A stretch of DNA of 64,000 nucleotides from Rugalucina vietnamica (Eukaryota; Mollusca; Bivalvia; Lucinida; Lucinidae): contig OZ024874.1 in assembly GCA_964017185.1 (NCBI GenBank), forward strand, positions 49,132,856-49,196,855, read 5' to 3'. The notes below the pieces were generated by a model, which was not told where the DNA came from, did not search any database, and worked only from the letters and a program-made list of their open reading frames with translations. Below are positions 47,339 to 57,146 of the stretch, piece by piece; the stretch's first letter is position 1, and every line of letters begins with the position of its first letter. Position numbers and translations under genes: made by a program.

Positions 47339-47704
47339 TTAAAATTTGTTTATGCTAAAATGAGGAAGAAAAACAATCTCTGGGATACTTAAGTACTGGA
47401 CAGCTGAATTGTAGTTTGACTCTAAAGCAGTCGTAATATTGACGACTGTCTTGAACGGAATGTCATGTGATAAAACTCTGAATTGCCATTGGTTGAAAAA
47501 TCGATACCGACGGCTGTTCACAGCTGTTCCATTAATCCAGTATATTGTACCAGGGTAGAAAATCGCCCTGGTAAATATTGGTTTTCTAAAGTCTCTCGTT
47601 CTCAAGAACGATAACTTTGAAAGAGTCAAAATTGTACTTAACATCTTTCTTTTGATCATGTAAATCAGTATAACACACACACACAGAGATCCCCAAAGAA
47701 GCAT
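47339..47704 (-). CDS. Candidate small type II membrane protein ORF (121 aa), unrecognised
   Basis: The frame starts at a true ATG (A at -3). It encodes MLLWGSLCVCVILIYMIKRK, a single hydrophobic segment followed by basic residues as in a signal anchor. A soluble part of about 100 residues follows, with two N-glycosylation sequons (NGT, NIT) and no low-complexity sequence. AATAAA lies on the same strand at 47308-47303, about 30 nt after the stop. A family-A fold-back ends 67 bp upstream. I do not recognise the protein. It could be a small lineage-specific gene, the first exon of a Golgi enzyme-like gene, or chance. It lies inside ARRDC intron 4. Confidence 0.35.
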   Translation of the reverse strand: MLLWGSLCVCVILIYMIKRKMLSTILTLSKLSFLRTRDFRKPIFTRAIFYPGTIYWINGTAVNSRRYRFFNQWQFRVLSHDIPFKTVVNITTALESNYNSAVQYLSIPEIVFLPHFSINKF

Positions 47705-47771
47705 TGTTGTTAATAACCACAGAAAAACAAAAGAAAAAGTGCAAATTATAATGACTGAAGAATCATCATAT

Positions 47772-48007
47772 GAGCCGCATCGTGAGAAAACCGGTCTTCG
47801 GGGTTTCCGACCAGGTGCGACACAAATCAGTCTGTACAGTCACAGGAGCAGGTTAGATACTTGAAATTTTGGCGATGAGTAGAAGAGGAATTATACTATC
47901 CGAGTAGCGAAAACAAAGGAGCTGATCAGCTTCGCGGTTACCGCGAAGCTGATCTGCGCCTTTGTTTTCGCCTAGGCAAAAATCCGGTTTTCTCACGATG
48001 CGGCTCA
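47772..48007 (+). mobile_element. Fold-back family A, copy A20
   Basis: The best-paired TIRs of the second subtype: GAGCCGCATCGTGAGAAAAC / its exact complement. Core TTCGCGG / CCGCGAA perfect; TA on both sides. Confidence 0.92.
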
Positions 48008-48144
48008 TATTTACTTTACAACAAAGAATATTTACCTACATCTTATGGGAATGGAAAATTATTTCATTATGGTTTTGGCCAAGAACACAATTGAAATAAC
48101 TGGTATCGTGTTGTGAAACCAATTTTTGTGGCTCTTTCTTCATT

Positions 48145-48325
48145 TTCAGTTGGTAGAGCATCAGACTCCAAATTGAGACATCCTCCAGTTTCTGACTCCA
48201 CTGGTGCCGGGTTGTGTCCTTGAGCAAGAAACATTATCTTCCCATAGTACTGGTTAATATACCTAGGAATCAGTGGCTCCATCCGGACATGACTGAAATA
48301 TTGTTCGCAGGGATGTCAAAACACA
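48145..48325 (+). mobile_element. SINE S1 copy
   Basis: GTTGGTAGAGCATCAGACTC, TTGTGTCCTTGAGCAAGAAA and CATGACTGAAATATTG. The B box is mutated. Confidence 0.6.
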
Positions 48326-48484
48326 AAATGTAAAGCATAAATGATACCTTTTGTTTAAATTTGTTTATTAGACTCTCATATTGATTTAGTCTCCTATTCT
48401 CACTGTCTTGGCCCAGAGGTTATAATAATAAAACTTATTTCATGCTCAGCTAAGCTGAGACTAAAATTTATCCTGCTCATAAAT

Positions 48485-48516
48485 GTTAAAATGCCAACAA
48501 CTGTTGGCATTTTAAC
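48485..48516. repeat. Perfect 15-bp inverted repeat
   Basis: GTTAAAATGCCAACA, 2-nt spacer, exact complement. It sits between two ATGCTCAGCTAAG-type repeats (48443 and 48622), so it may be the middle of a decayed fold-back. Confidence 0.8.
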
Positions 48517-48755
48517 GTTTATAAGCAAGATAAATTACAGGCTTTGGTGATCTAAACCTGAAATTTCAATTTATTTGGGTTATTTTATCATTAAAATTAT
48601 TTAAAGCAGTTGAAATTTCATGCTCAGCTAAGATGAGCATGAAAAGTTTTAAAACCTTGGCGTCTGGTTCTGGTCCTGAGTTCATAAGGGTTTGTTCTGG
48701 CATAGGCAAGTATGAAACTTTTAAACACGGGGATGTGATCATTTTGTCCGCGTTT

Positions 48756-49273
48756 AGTCTGACTGGTCAGCCACCGTCAAAATGAAGTATCATACCCAGT
48801 GGTTCATTTTGCCGTCTGACTCCAGCACATTATCAAAAAGCCAAGCTGTTGGCCACTTTTGGGTGAAAGCCATTATTTACAGAATAACAAGTTTTTATGA
48901 AAAGAAAATGGTGTCAAACACTGTCAAACAAAATAGTAAACAAACCTCCATTTGAAAATTCATAAAATATATCCAAGTGTTGTTTATTTTGATGATTTTT
49001 TTAAAGAATCCATTCATCATGGCTGACATTTTTTTCTTCAAAAAGTCATCTTGAAATTCTAATTGCGAGCTTCTGATTGGCTCTCAGAGAGTGCATGACC
49101 TCAGCACCCAGCCATCAACCAATCAGATTAGGAATTCCCATAAAATCAATGTCTATAAACAGCTTGCAGAGATATTAATAGAACTTGGGAAATTTTGATA
49201 GTGTTGGAGCCAGACGTCAAAATGATAAATCAGTTATCAAAGATTCATTTTGACGGCTGACCCGCCAGACTAG
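48756..49273. mobile_element. TIR element M with 9-bp target duplication (MULE-like)
   Basis: TIRs of about 75 bp (AGTCTGACTGGTCAGCC / GGCTGACCCGCCAGACT; then GTCAAAATGAA and TCTG(A/G)CTCCA(A/G)CAC). TCCGCGTTT occurs perfectly at 48747-48755 and 49274-49282. No transposase inside. Confidence 0.8.
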
Positions 49274-49282
49274 TCCGCGTTT

Positions 49283-49723
49283 GTCAAAGATACAAACCAA
49301 GCTACTATAGTTCTTTCCAGGATTGATACATTTTGTTTTAGACCTCAAGGCAAACCCTTTATACAAGGTTTCTCATGACACAGCTCCTCATTACTGATAC
49401 ATTCTCAGTATGATATAAACTGGTCATGTTTATGGTTTCAGCAACATTGCTGATTTCTAAAACATTAACCCAATCTAATACAATAATTCCTGGTATGAAA
49501 TGCAAGATATATTTTCAGGGTCAAAACGTTCTTTGTAATCAAAAGCATTATGATCTTTATGAACTAATCATTTTTCCAGCTCTTTAGATCAGTATGAGCA
49601 TTAAAAACATTGCTTTATGACAGGTATAAAAGACATCAAATGTGCATTTCGTGGCTGGTCAGGTGCTTGCTTTAGGTTGCAGGACTTATTATATAATATC
49701 ACCTCAAAGTGCCATCTAGCAGT
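49283..49723. other. No recognisable feature
   Basis: Plain intronic sequence. Confidence 0.5.
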
Positions 49724-49895
49724 GGAGGATTTAGAGGGGGTTCACGTGGTTCCCTTGAACCCTCTCTGGGACCAAATTATTGTAATTTCATGGGGAAATT
49801 TATTTTAAAAAAATGGATAAAATGTTGAAAATGAACCCCCTCTTGATGGATTTGAACCCCCCTTCTAGAAATCATGGATCCTCCCCTGTCTGGGG
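49724..49895. mobile_element. Small fold-back element O, copy 2
   Basis: GTGGAGGATTTAGAGGGGG / GGATCCTCCCC ends; CCCTTGAACCCTCTC and TTTGAACCCCCCTTC inside. Related to 42350-42497. Confidence 0.5.
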
Positions 49896-50833
49896 ATTGG
49901 GGGCATGATATGCAGCTTTAAGAATGTACATGTATAAAGTTTCCTTTGTATTGGCATTCCTCTGTATTGGCACAGTGATTACTTCCCTTGTAAAATAGGG
50001 ACTTCATCAATACTTGGAATGAGACTTGATATTAAACAGAGTTGCCATCTCTGCTGTCAGCTGTTGAGCCAGGGACTTAAAACACAAAATTGACCAATAA
50101 ACCAACCTAATTTTGATATATGTAAGTACTGTTTTGAAGCAGTTTTACCTATCCTTGTCTTGATTTCTGATACCAGTTTGTAGATGTATTGATGATATGA
50201 GATCATTGATGAACTGATTTTGCTTTCATTGTAATAATCTGACAGCTAAACTCAGTACAAACTCATTTCAATCACATCTTGAATAAACCTACTTTTCCAT
50301 CATACAAAAGACAAATCTGAAAAAAAAAAAAAAATAATAATGTTGTCCTTGTGTGTTTGTTGATCACCACCTAGTTTCATTTGTTTACTTTCATGTCTCT
50401 GAAAAATTCTAGGCCTATAGAATCCCTGTAGCATACAGAGCATCCATTAAGATGCATGTTTTGTGTACTTCCTTAACACTGACTTTATAGTTGTTCCATA
50501 TATGTGAACTGCATGAACTGTCCAGAGAAGATGATAAATCTCTGTAGAGAAGGGACTGCCCTTTTCGTGCTGATTCTTGAAATACCAGTAACCTGTATCT
50601 CTTCTGTACCCCCAGAAAAATCACACATCCTCACAATTTCCTAGGCCCATCCAGAGAATGTTCTAGACGATTCTGATTCCTTGCATATTTACCTAGTATC
50701 AGTGAATCACATCTGTTTATCAATAAGTATATTGAAACAAGTGTTTTAATGTTCTCAACAGCTGATTATATGAATCTGATAGCTGCCGAAAATCATAAAC
50801 ACCAAACAAGATGAATTTATGCCTTCACCTGTG
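49896..50833. other. No recognisable feature
   Basis: AT-rich; an A-run lies at 50320-50335. Confidence 0.5.
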
Positions 50834-50854
50834 TATTTCTTGCATAGTTCTAAG

Positions 50855-51074
50855 AAAACCAACAGTTTGCATAATGTAAAAACAAAGACGCAGATCAGCT
50901 GTGCGGTAACCGCGAAGCTGATCAACGCCTTTGTTTTCACTACATGGATTGTACAATTCCTATACTTTCTAAATACAAAATTTCCAGCATCTAGCCATCT
51001 TCTTTGACTGTACAAACCAGTTTGTGTCAGACCTGTTTGAAAATCACATTGCTGGTTTTGTCATGGCGCGGCTC
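50855..51074 (-). mobile_element. Fold-back family A, copy A21 with long flanking duplication
   Basis: The left TIR is truncated to AAAACCAACAG; right end CATGGCGCGGCTC. The core is hybrid: TGTGCGG on one arm, CCGCGAA on the other. TATT(T)CTTGCATAGTTCT flanks both sides (50834-50854 and 51075-51094). Confidence 0.8.
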
Positions 51075-51193
51075 TATTCTTGCATAGTTCTGAGCAAATA
51101 TTTATCAGCTGATATGAGTACCTTATCTTTCACAACAACAGGCAAAAAAGCATCTTTATCTCCTGGAACACCTTGCATAATAAAATGCCTGCT

Positions 51194-51196
<3 letters not shown>

Positions 51197-51228
<32 letters not shown>
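51197..51228 (+). repeat. Poly(T) tract
   Basis: 32 uninterrupted T. Confidence 0.95.
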
Positions 51229-51229
<1 letters not shown>

Positions 51230-51347
51230 TAAACATATGTAAACATTGTGACATCCAGTCACGCAAGTCAGGCCTAAAACCACCCTTGTGGTATGAATAC
51301 AGAACAGTATAATAATTCTCCATCCTTTAAAAAAAAAAATTATTCAG

Positions 51348-51580
51348 TTTAACGTCCCTTTCAAGATTATTTCAGCTCATATGAGACAGACCTAAATCAG
51401 TAGGTGGGCAAAAATGGGAGAACCCCAAGAAAAAACACCAAGCAAGCAGAACTTGGCTTGTCTCACATGTGCCCCGTGTGGGGCTCGAACCCACACCAGA
51501 CACAGCAGTTAGATGACCAAATGGTCATAAGCGCGGTAATGAAATACAGTGCTTGTAACCACTCGGCCATGCAGGCATCC
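51348..51580 (-). mobile_element. SINE S3
   Basis: Antisense, full layout as at 9656: TTTCAGCTCATATGAGACAG..GGGGCTCGAACCCACACC..CCACTCGGCCATG. Confidence 0.75.
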
Positions 51581-51847
51581 TTTAAATTGACATGGTGTCT
51601 TATAATGATTTATTTAATGCATTCTGCTTCTCCCAGCTAGTTTCAGGCATTTCATTGGTCTTCAAGACGTTGCAATAGTTGGTTGTATTTTGGCATTGTT
51701 TTTTTACGAGTTGGCAACTTTTTTTTGTCTTAGGAATGAGGACAAAAGCAGTGATATTTTTTAAAAGAAAACATACTGAGTTTAGGTGACCTGTAGAAAT
51801 ATAGTCAAGGATCCCATTAAGAATGGGGCCCTTAAAAGTCAAAATTG

Positions 51848-52085
51848 GGTGGCCCCCGTGGCTGAGTAGTTAAGAGCAGTGATATTTCATTACCCCACTT
51901 AACCATTCGATCATTTCACCACTGTGCCTGTGTGGGTCCAAGATCCACATGGGGGCACATGAGACAAGCCAAGTTCTGCTTGCGGGTGTGCCAGCTGGTT
52001 TTTGTCGGGGTTCTCCCATTTTTGCTCCCCTTCTGATTAGCCGGTCTTAATGAGCTGAAATAATCTTGAAAGGGATGGTAAACTG
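51848..52085 (+). mobile_element. SINE S3
   Basis: Sense copy: GTGGCCCCCGTGGCTGAGTA head, GGTCCAAGATCCACATGGGG at the B-box position, tail CTTGAAAGGGATGGTAAACT. The opposite-oriented copy is 270 bp to the left. Confidence 0.75.
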
Positions 52086-52761
52086 AATGAAAAAAAGGCA
52101 AAATTGAAGTCTGGACAAACCAGTAAAAAAAGATGTCAGCCTATCGCATGAGCCATTTGTTCCGATCTAAATGCATTTCAGTCTCAACGGTTTTGTAAGC
52201 TTATACAGTCTATCTTGGACCAGTCTAGGTTGGATCGGACCTGGTTCGATCCCGTCTAAACAGACTATTAGATAGCATGGTACCAGTTACAATTACCTGA
52301 AGGAGTACTAGACAACTTCTGCCATTTCTTTGTAGTAGGAGTAAAGAACAAAGCCACAAACTTACTAAGCAGATGTTCAACATTGTTTGTCTGTAAAATA
52401 GAACTTTAAAAAATCAATTTTGGAGAAAACTAAAAAGAAGCATAAGTGTTTTATCTACATTGTGTTATTTTATTTTTTAAAATGAAAACTAAACAAAGTA
52501 TTTAAAAACTTGTCAATCACATGCATAATGCACAGACTTTAAAAATGTGTGTGATTGTGATTTATAAGTTTTTAGACACAGGTTTGTAATCTTTAAGATA
52601 CTTTAATACATTTTTTCTCTGTCTATATGAGGGAGATGCATGAAATCAATATCAAGCCTATTCAATCCTTAACAGAGGTAACTTCCAGTTGACAAGAAGG
52701 GGCCCTGTCCCGAGATGTCAGTATTGACCGCGGATGAAAAGCATTCAGAAATTAAACACCT
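52086..52761. other. No recognisable feature
   Basis: AT-rich, apart from a CTAGGTTGGATCGGACCTGG stretch near 52225. Confidence 0.45.
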
Positions 52762-53004
52762 GGGCCCAGAATTACAATGCTCCCTTAACGTTAAGGTGGC
52801 AAATTTCAGCATCCGAAAAGATGCATTTAAAACATACTGAAATCAAACTTCTCGGTTTTATCATGTAAAGTACATTTTATTCTACACACCTGTATATTTT
52901 GGTAAATATGATTTATTGATTTTAACGGTACAATACCGTGTCAAAGTTTGTCACCTTAACTAAGGCGGGCCTTAACTTTAAGGGATCATTGTAATTCTGG
53001 GCCC
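52762..53004. mobile_element. TIR element N
   Basis: Ends GGGCCCAGAATTACAATG / CATTGTAATTCTGGGCCC, then TCCCTTAA / TTAAGGGA. One copy. Confidence 0.75.
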
Positions 53005-53461
53005 TGGTGATCTAGTAAAATTTCAAATATGGCACTGTGATATAGTAAAATTTCAAATATGGCACCTTCAATTTTAGCTTTCATAGGGTGAGTGCGAGGC
53101 TGACCAGACCAATAGTTCAAACCAAACTATATTGTACATATCCATGGAGTCATCAGACTTGAATATGTTTGGGACCCAATCAATCCTTGGCTTTTCCATT
53201 GATAAAATTGTTGAAGCCAAGTTCTAACTCTGTACGATTTATTAGCTGTTTGTTGGACATAGAGCCCTAACACAACAACTTCATGAGAAACTTTGCTTTT
53301 ACTTATAGCATTTGCAATTATTCCTATTTACTAAAGTTACATTTGTTACTGCTACACCTGGTTTTTCTGAGAATTTTCTCTAATCATTTCTCAAAGTATT
53401 CTTTTTCAAGTGGTACTCAGGTGATCTCTGCTTGATGTCATTAACAGATTCTCTGTTCTAA
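53005..53461. other. No gene; short tandem repeat
   Basis: TAGTAAAATTTCAAATATGG occurs twice at 53015-53060. Nothing else. Confidence 0.5.
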
Positions 53462-53687
53462 CTATAGCTCATTCTCTTTCTGATACATAAACAATAGAAG
53501 AATGAATAATGCTCCAGTTTCTCTATTGTCATAAACCATGGCATCAAACATTCTATCAATGTATTCATTAAGTTCACTGTGGTTGTTAAAGTCCTCAATT
53601 TTCCAACAATCACTTGATGTTATAGTCTCACACACATTTGAACCAATTGTTTTAAGAGAAAATGCCTTCAATAACTTCAGATAAAAG
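53462..53687 (-). CDS. Exon-like open frame, unrecognised (possible gene fragment)
   Basis: On the minus strand a pyrimidine-rich tract ending TTTTTTCAAG is followed by 74 open codons and TAG at 53462. The peptide has balanced composition (for example FNNHSELNEYIDRMFDAMVY), unlike the hydrophobic junk frames nearby. There is no ATG near its start, so it would be a terminal exon or a remnant. It lies 225 bp downstream of the nested secreted-protein gene, on the same strand. Function unknown. Confidence 0.2.
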
Positions 53688-53912
53688 CTTGAAAAAATAA
53701 TAATAATCAGTACGCAAAGTGTATTCTTGTGTTTCTGGGTTCACTGATATCCTGTTGCCAAGCAACCCCTTTAAAGTAAGCTTGGCATCCTAATGTGAAT
53801 GAAAACTTTCAAAAATATAACTTTTAACATTAATGGCCAAAAAATAGCCTTCATGTGTAAAGATGTTCCTTCACTGAGGTACAGCCTTTCTTCACTTCAG
53901 ACACATCATGTG

Positions 53913-54785
53913 TTACTTTGTGCAAATCACACAAGTCATCTCCCGTGCATGTACATAAGGTGGACACGGCAGCGATCCTTCACCACAGTTAGCTTCCACA
54001 AAGTACAGAAAGTGACCTTTTTCATAAGCCCCCTTTCCTTGAACAACTTCTGGTTCAGCGTCCACACATGTGTAGTCTGTTGATTTACTGTGTCCATGAT
54101 GTCCACCCATCAGGTAGCCATTGTACTCTTTCCTCCAACTTGGGTAACATTCCGTACGCCCGGGAATCCTCAATACTGCAGGTCGACCAATAGATTGACA
54201 CACAACACATGGAACATTGTGGTTACCAAGGTTTCTTCCAAAAATTTCCTCTGATTGTGCTTTAGTTGGTGAAAACTCAGCTCCATAAACAAAGGCATGT
54301 CCAGTATAGGTATCAATGTATTTTCCCCAGATAGGATCCTTCGGCAAACACAGTAGTTGGGTTGGACCACCTTGATGTCCATACCAATCCCCTCCAGCAA
54401 AACCATCATACACTTTCACGGTTCCATTGACATTAGGACATTCTGTCCTCCCCCATCTAACATATGTAGCTCCGGAACCTTCAAGCATTTTCTTTCCATC
54501 TGCCATATCCAGTTTGTCTTTCAGGTACTTCAATGTCTCTGCTATGTCTTCAGTTAGTTTACTAGGTTTGCCACACTGTTGTTCAGTTTCAGATGTTATG
54601 TCTCCGACTTTATTACCTGTCATCTCTTGTAGCAGTTTCATAATATGCTCATGTTCATCACTGATTAGATTTAGTTTTGTTATCACTTCATTCAAACTTG
54701 AACTTGTTGGGTTTGCACATCCTTGTTGAATTAGGATAGAAACACAAATAAACAATCCAAGCATTGAATTCTGGTGATTTCCCAT
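53913..54785 (-). CDS. Secreted short-chain-collagen-C4-like protein (C-terminal domain only), intronless nested gene
   Basis: An uninterrupted 290-residue frame lies inside ARRDC intron 4 on the opposite strand. The ATG at 54785 has a strong context (ACAATGG); an in-frame TTG seven codons upstream is not a eukaryotic start. Residues 8-23 are hydrophobic and end in C-A-N-P, a signal peptide. Residues 31-57 are leucine/isoleucine-spaced and may form a coiled coil. From about 107 comes a cysteine-rich domain with YVRWGRTECP, VYDGFAGGDWYGHQGG, LLCLP, CVVC and CVICTK. This matches the domain annotated in mollusc and cnidarian proteins as 'short-chain collagen C4-like', after sponge spongin collagen (recognised from memory, not searched). 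No Gly-X-Y repeat is present. A likely extracellular trimer or matrix role is inference. A family-A fold-back lies 58 bp upstream. No AATAAA is seen close downstream. Confidence 0.85.
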   Translation of the reverse strand: MGNHQNSMLGLFICVSILIQQGCANPTSSSLNEVITKLNLISDEHEHIMKLLQEMTGNKVGDITSETEQQCGKPSKLTEDIAETLKYLKDKLDMADGKKMLEGSGATYVRWGRTECPNVNGTVKVYDGFAGGDWYGHQGGPTQLLCLPKDPIWGKYIDTYTGHAFVYGAEFSPTKAQSEEIFGRNLGNHNVPCVVCQSIGRPAVLRIPGRTECYPSWRKEYNGYLMGGHHGHSKSTDYTCVDAEPEVVQGKGAYEKGHFLYFVEANCGEGSLPCPPYVHAREMTCVICTK

Positions 54786-54843
54786 TGTGGAAGTTTTTGA
54801 ATGCAAGTTCTTTTAATATGATTTCTGTCTCGTTTCAAAATAT

Positions 54844-55078
54844 GAGCCGCCCCATGGGAAAACCAACAATCTGCATAGGCGAAAACAAAGGCGCAGATCA
54901 GCTTCGCGGTAACCGCGAAGCTGATCAGCGCCATTGTTTTCGCTACTCGGATAGTACTATTCTTCCTCTACTTAAATCCGAAATTTCAAGCTTCTAGCTC
55001 TTTTCTGTGACTGTACAGGTAGGTTTGTGTCGGACCTGTTCGGAAACCACTTTGTTGGTTTTCCCATGAGATGGCTCA
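54844..55078 (-). mobile_element. Fold-back family A, copy A22, 58 bp upstream of the nested gene's ATG
   Basis: TIR GAGCCGCCCCATGGG / CCCATGAGATGGCTC; core TTCGCGG / CCGCGAA perfect; TA on both sides. It must lie in the promoter or 5' UTR of the minus-strand gene. Confidence 0.9.
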
Positions 55079-55380
55079 TATGTTCTAGAAAACCACACCA
55101 ACTTGCTTTAGTTGGGCAGTTTTTAGCAACAAAAGTTTCTTTTTAGTAACCACTTTTCCTTTTCTGCTTTGTTATTAAATCTGTTTATTTCTCTTTCATC
55201 AGAGTCTTTCAGCACATATGGCAGAGCTATTTTATCTTAAATCATTTTGTTTTAGCAAGCTCTCTTGTGTTTTGCTGATAAGATTCCAAAAAATGATCTA
55301 GTGTCGGCACTAAGTGTCAAATTAGTTCTTTCAGTAAGACTTACATCAAAGTAAATTGATAGGAAGGTAAGAACTGAAAT
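55079..55380. other. No recognisable feature
   Basis: This is the upstream side of the nested gene beyond A22. No TATA box in clear context was found. Confidence 0.45.
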
Positions 55381-55590
55381 ATGCGCCATTTCATGTAAAA
55401 ACCTCTTGGGGGGTTTCAGACCAGGCCTGATACAAGATGACCTGTACAGTCATAGAGGAAGGCTAGAGGCTTGAAATTTCAGATGGATGAAGAAAAGAGA
55501 TTGTATGATGCGTTAGGCAAAAACAAATGCGCTGATCAGCTGTGTAGTTCTTGCACAGCTGATCTGCGTCTTTGTTTTTGCAGAAGTAAA
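55381..55590 (+). mobile_element. Fold-back family A, copy A23 (decayed)
   Basis: Long arm recognisable (CTTGAAATTTCAGATGGATG), core TGTGTAG against TTGCACA, right TIR lost. Confidence 0.7.
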
Positions 55591-56573
55591 TTTGATAGGA
55601 TCTTAGGTACTGCAATGTCAGTAGCATCAGCATGATTTAGAAGAAACACAACAATAACGTGTGTGAAAAGAGGAAAAAATATACCATGACTTTTCTGCTC
55701 TTGAACATTTTTCTGCCACCACATGAAAGATCTGGAGACATGGCATAGAACTTGATATGATTTCCGGGCAAATGCTACGGATGACCATGCCATTTGTACA
55801 AGGACCCGTGCAAAGCTTATATTGTAATTATTGAGATGCTGCTCTGACGAAGTTAATATTAAAAGGAAAATGCTGACATTTGTATGGAACATGTTCAAAA
55901 TGAAAAGGTTCAAGTAGGCAATGACCAGGAAAAGGCACAAAATTCCCACTTCAAAAACTGAGGTGGGAAACACTAAATTGACAATTAGGTACTTATACTT
56001 AGAAAACATATTGTAAGCCAAGTGAGCAGCTATTTCCCAATAGGCGGCCACTCAGTAACCCAAACTTAAATAAAATTATGAAAACGTACACTGTCTCTCA
56101 GCTGTCTTTGGCATTCAGTGCCATCCCACAGCATCTACTTGCTATACTTCTGTGTTTCTGTGATGATGTTTCAGATATACTGCATGCACCTGGGCTTTAG
56201 ATGGTTTTAATGAACACCAAGGGATTGCTAAATTGGTTTTCATCTATTTAACATTGAAATTGAACTACATTATTACCAGTGTAGCAATTCTGGGTGGATA
56301 AATGGCAGATATTTGTCATGTTAATATGGATGATATCATTTTTAACCAAATGGTCAACTTGCAATTTATATCTGGACCAGAGTGGTGTAGGTTGCTATAA
56401 ATGATATACACTTCAACCTCATTATAACATGCCTCATATAATGCGGTTTTCCATATAACATGGCCATGGCATAGCATTGATTGTTTCACTATTCATAGAA
56501 AATAACCTCATACCACTGTTCACTTATATCATGGTCTGCTTCTATCGGGACTCCAAAAATAGCATTATTAAAC
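55591..56573. other. No gene called
   Basis: A 171-codon minus-strand frame runs to 56051 but starts at GTG and runs into the A23 element. Nothing else is recognised. Confidence 0.4.
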
Positions 56574-56811
56574 GAGCCACGTCATGAGAAAACCAGATTT
56601 TTGCCTATGCGAAAACAAAGGCACAGATCAGCTGTTCAGTAATTGCACAGCTGATCACCATCTTTGTTTTCACTAAGAGGATAGTACAATTCTTCCTCTA
56701 CTTACAACCAAAATTTCACAACTCTAGCTTTCTAATCTGAGGGTGTATAGGCTTGTTTGTGTCAGACCTTGTGGGAAATCCCGAAGACTGGTTTTCTTGC
56801 GTCAGGGCTCA
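56574..56811 (-). mobile_element. Fold-back family A, copy A24
   Basis: TIR GAGCCACGTCATGAG / TTGCGTCAGGGCTC; core TGTTCAG against TTGCACA. Confidence 0.82.
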
Positions 56812-56910
56812 AATGAGGTTGACCTGCGTATACATATGAGCAGTAATGCACACATTGACACTTGTGCATTGTCGCTTCAAACATGCGCACCATCCATTGT
56901 GTAAACAATT

Positions 56911-57146
56911 GAGCCGCCTCATGGGAAAACCAACAATCTGCATAGGCAAAAACAAAAGACGCAGATCAGCTTCACAGTAACTGCGAAGCTGATCAGTGCC
57001 TTTGTTTTCGCTACTTGGATAGTACAGTTCCTCTTCTACTTAAATCCGAAATTTCAAGCTTCTAGCTCTTTTCTGTGCTTGTACAGGCCGGTTTGTGTCG
57101 GACCTGTTCGGAAACCACATTGTTGGTTTTCCCACGAGGCGGTTCA
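56911..57146 (-). mobile_element. Fold-back family A, copy A25
   Basis: TIR GAGCCGCCTCATGGG / CCCACGAGGCGGTTC; core TTCACAG against CTGCGAA. It lies 100 bp from A24 in the same orientation. Confidence 0.88.

Noticed and set aside
53913..54806. Start of the nested gene at the upstream TTG (54806)
   Set aside because: TTG is not a normal nuclear start; the ATG at 54785 has a strong context and directly precedes the signal peptide.
55536..56051. 171-codon minus-strand frame
   Set aside because: It begins at GTG, not ATG, has mixed hydrophobic composition, and its last codons lie in a decayed family-A element. It could be an old gene remnant but cannot be supported.
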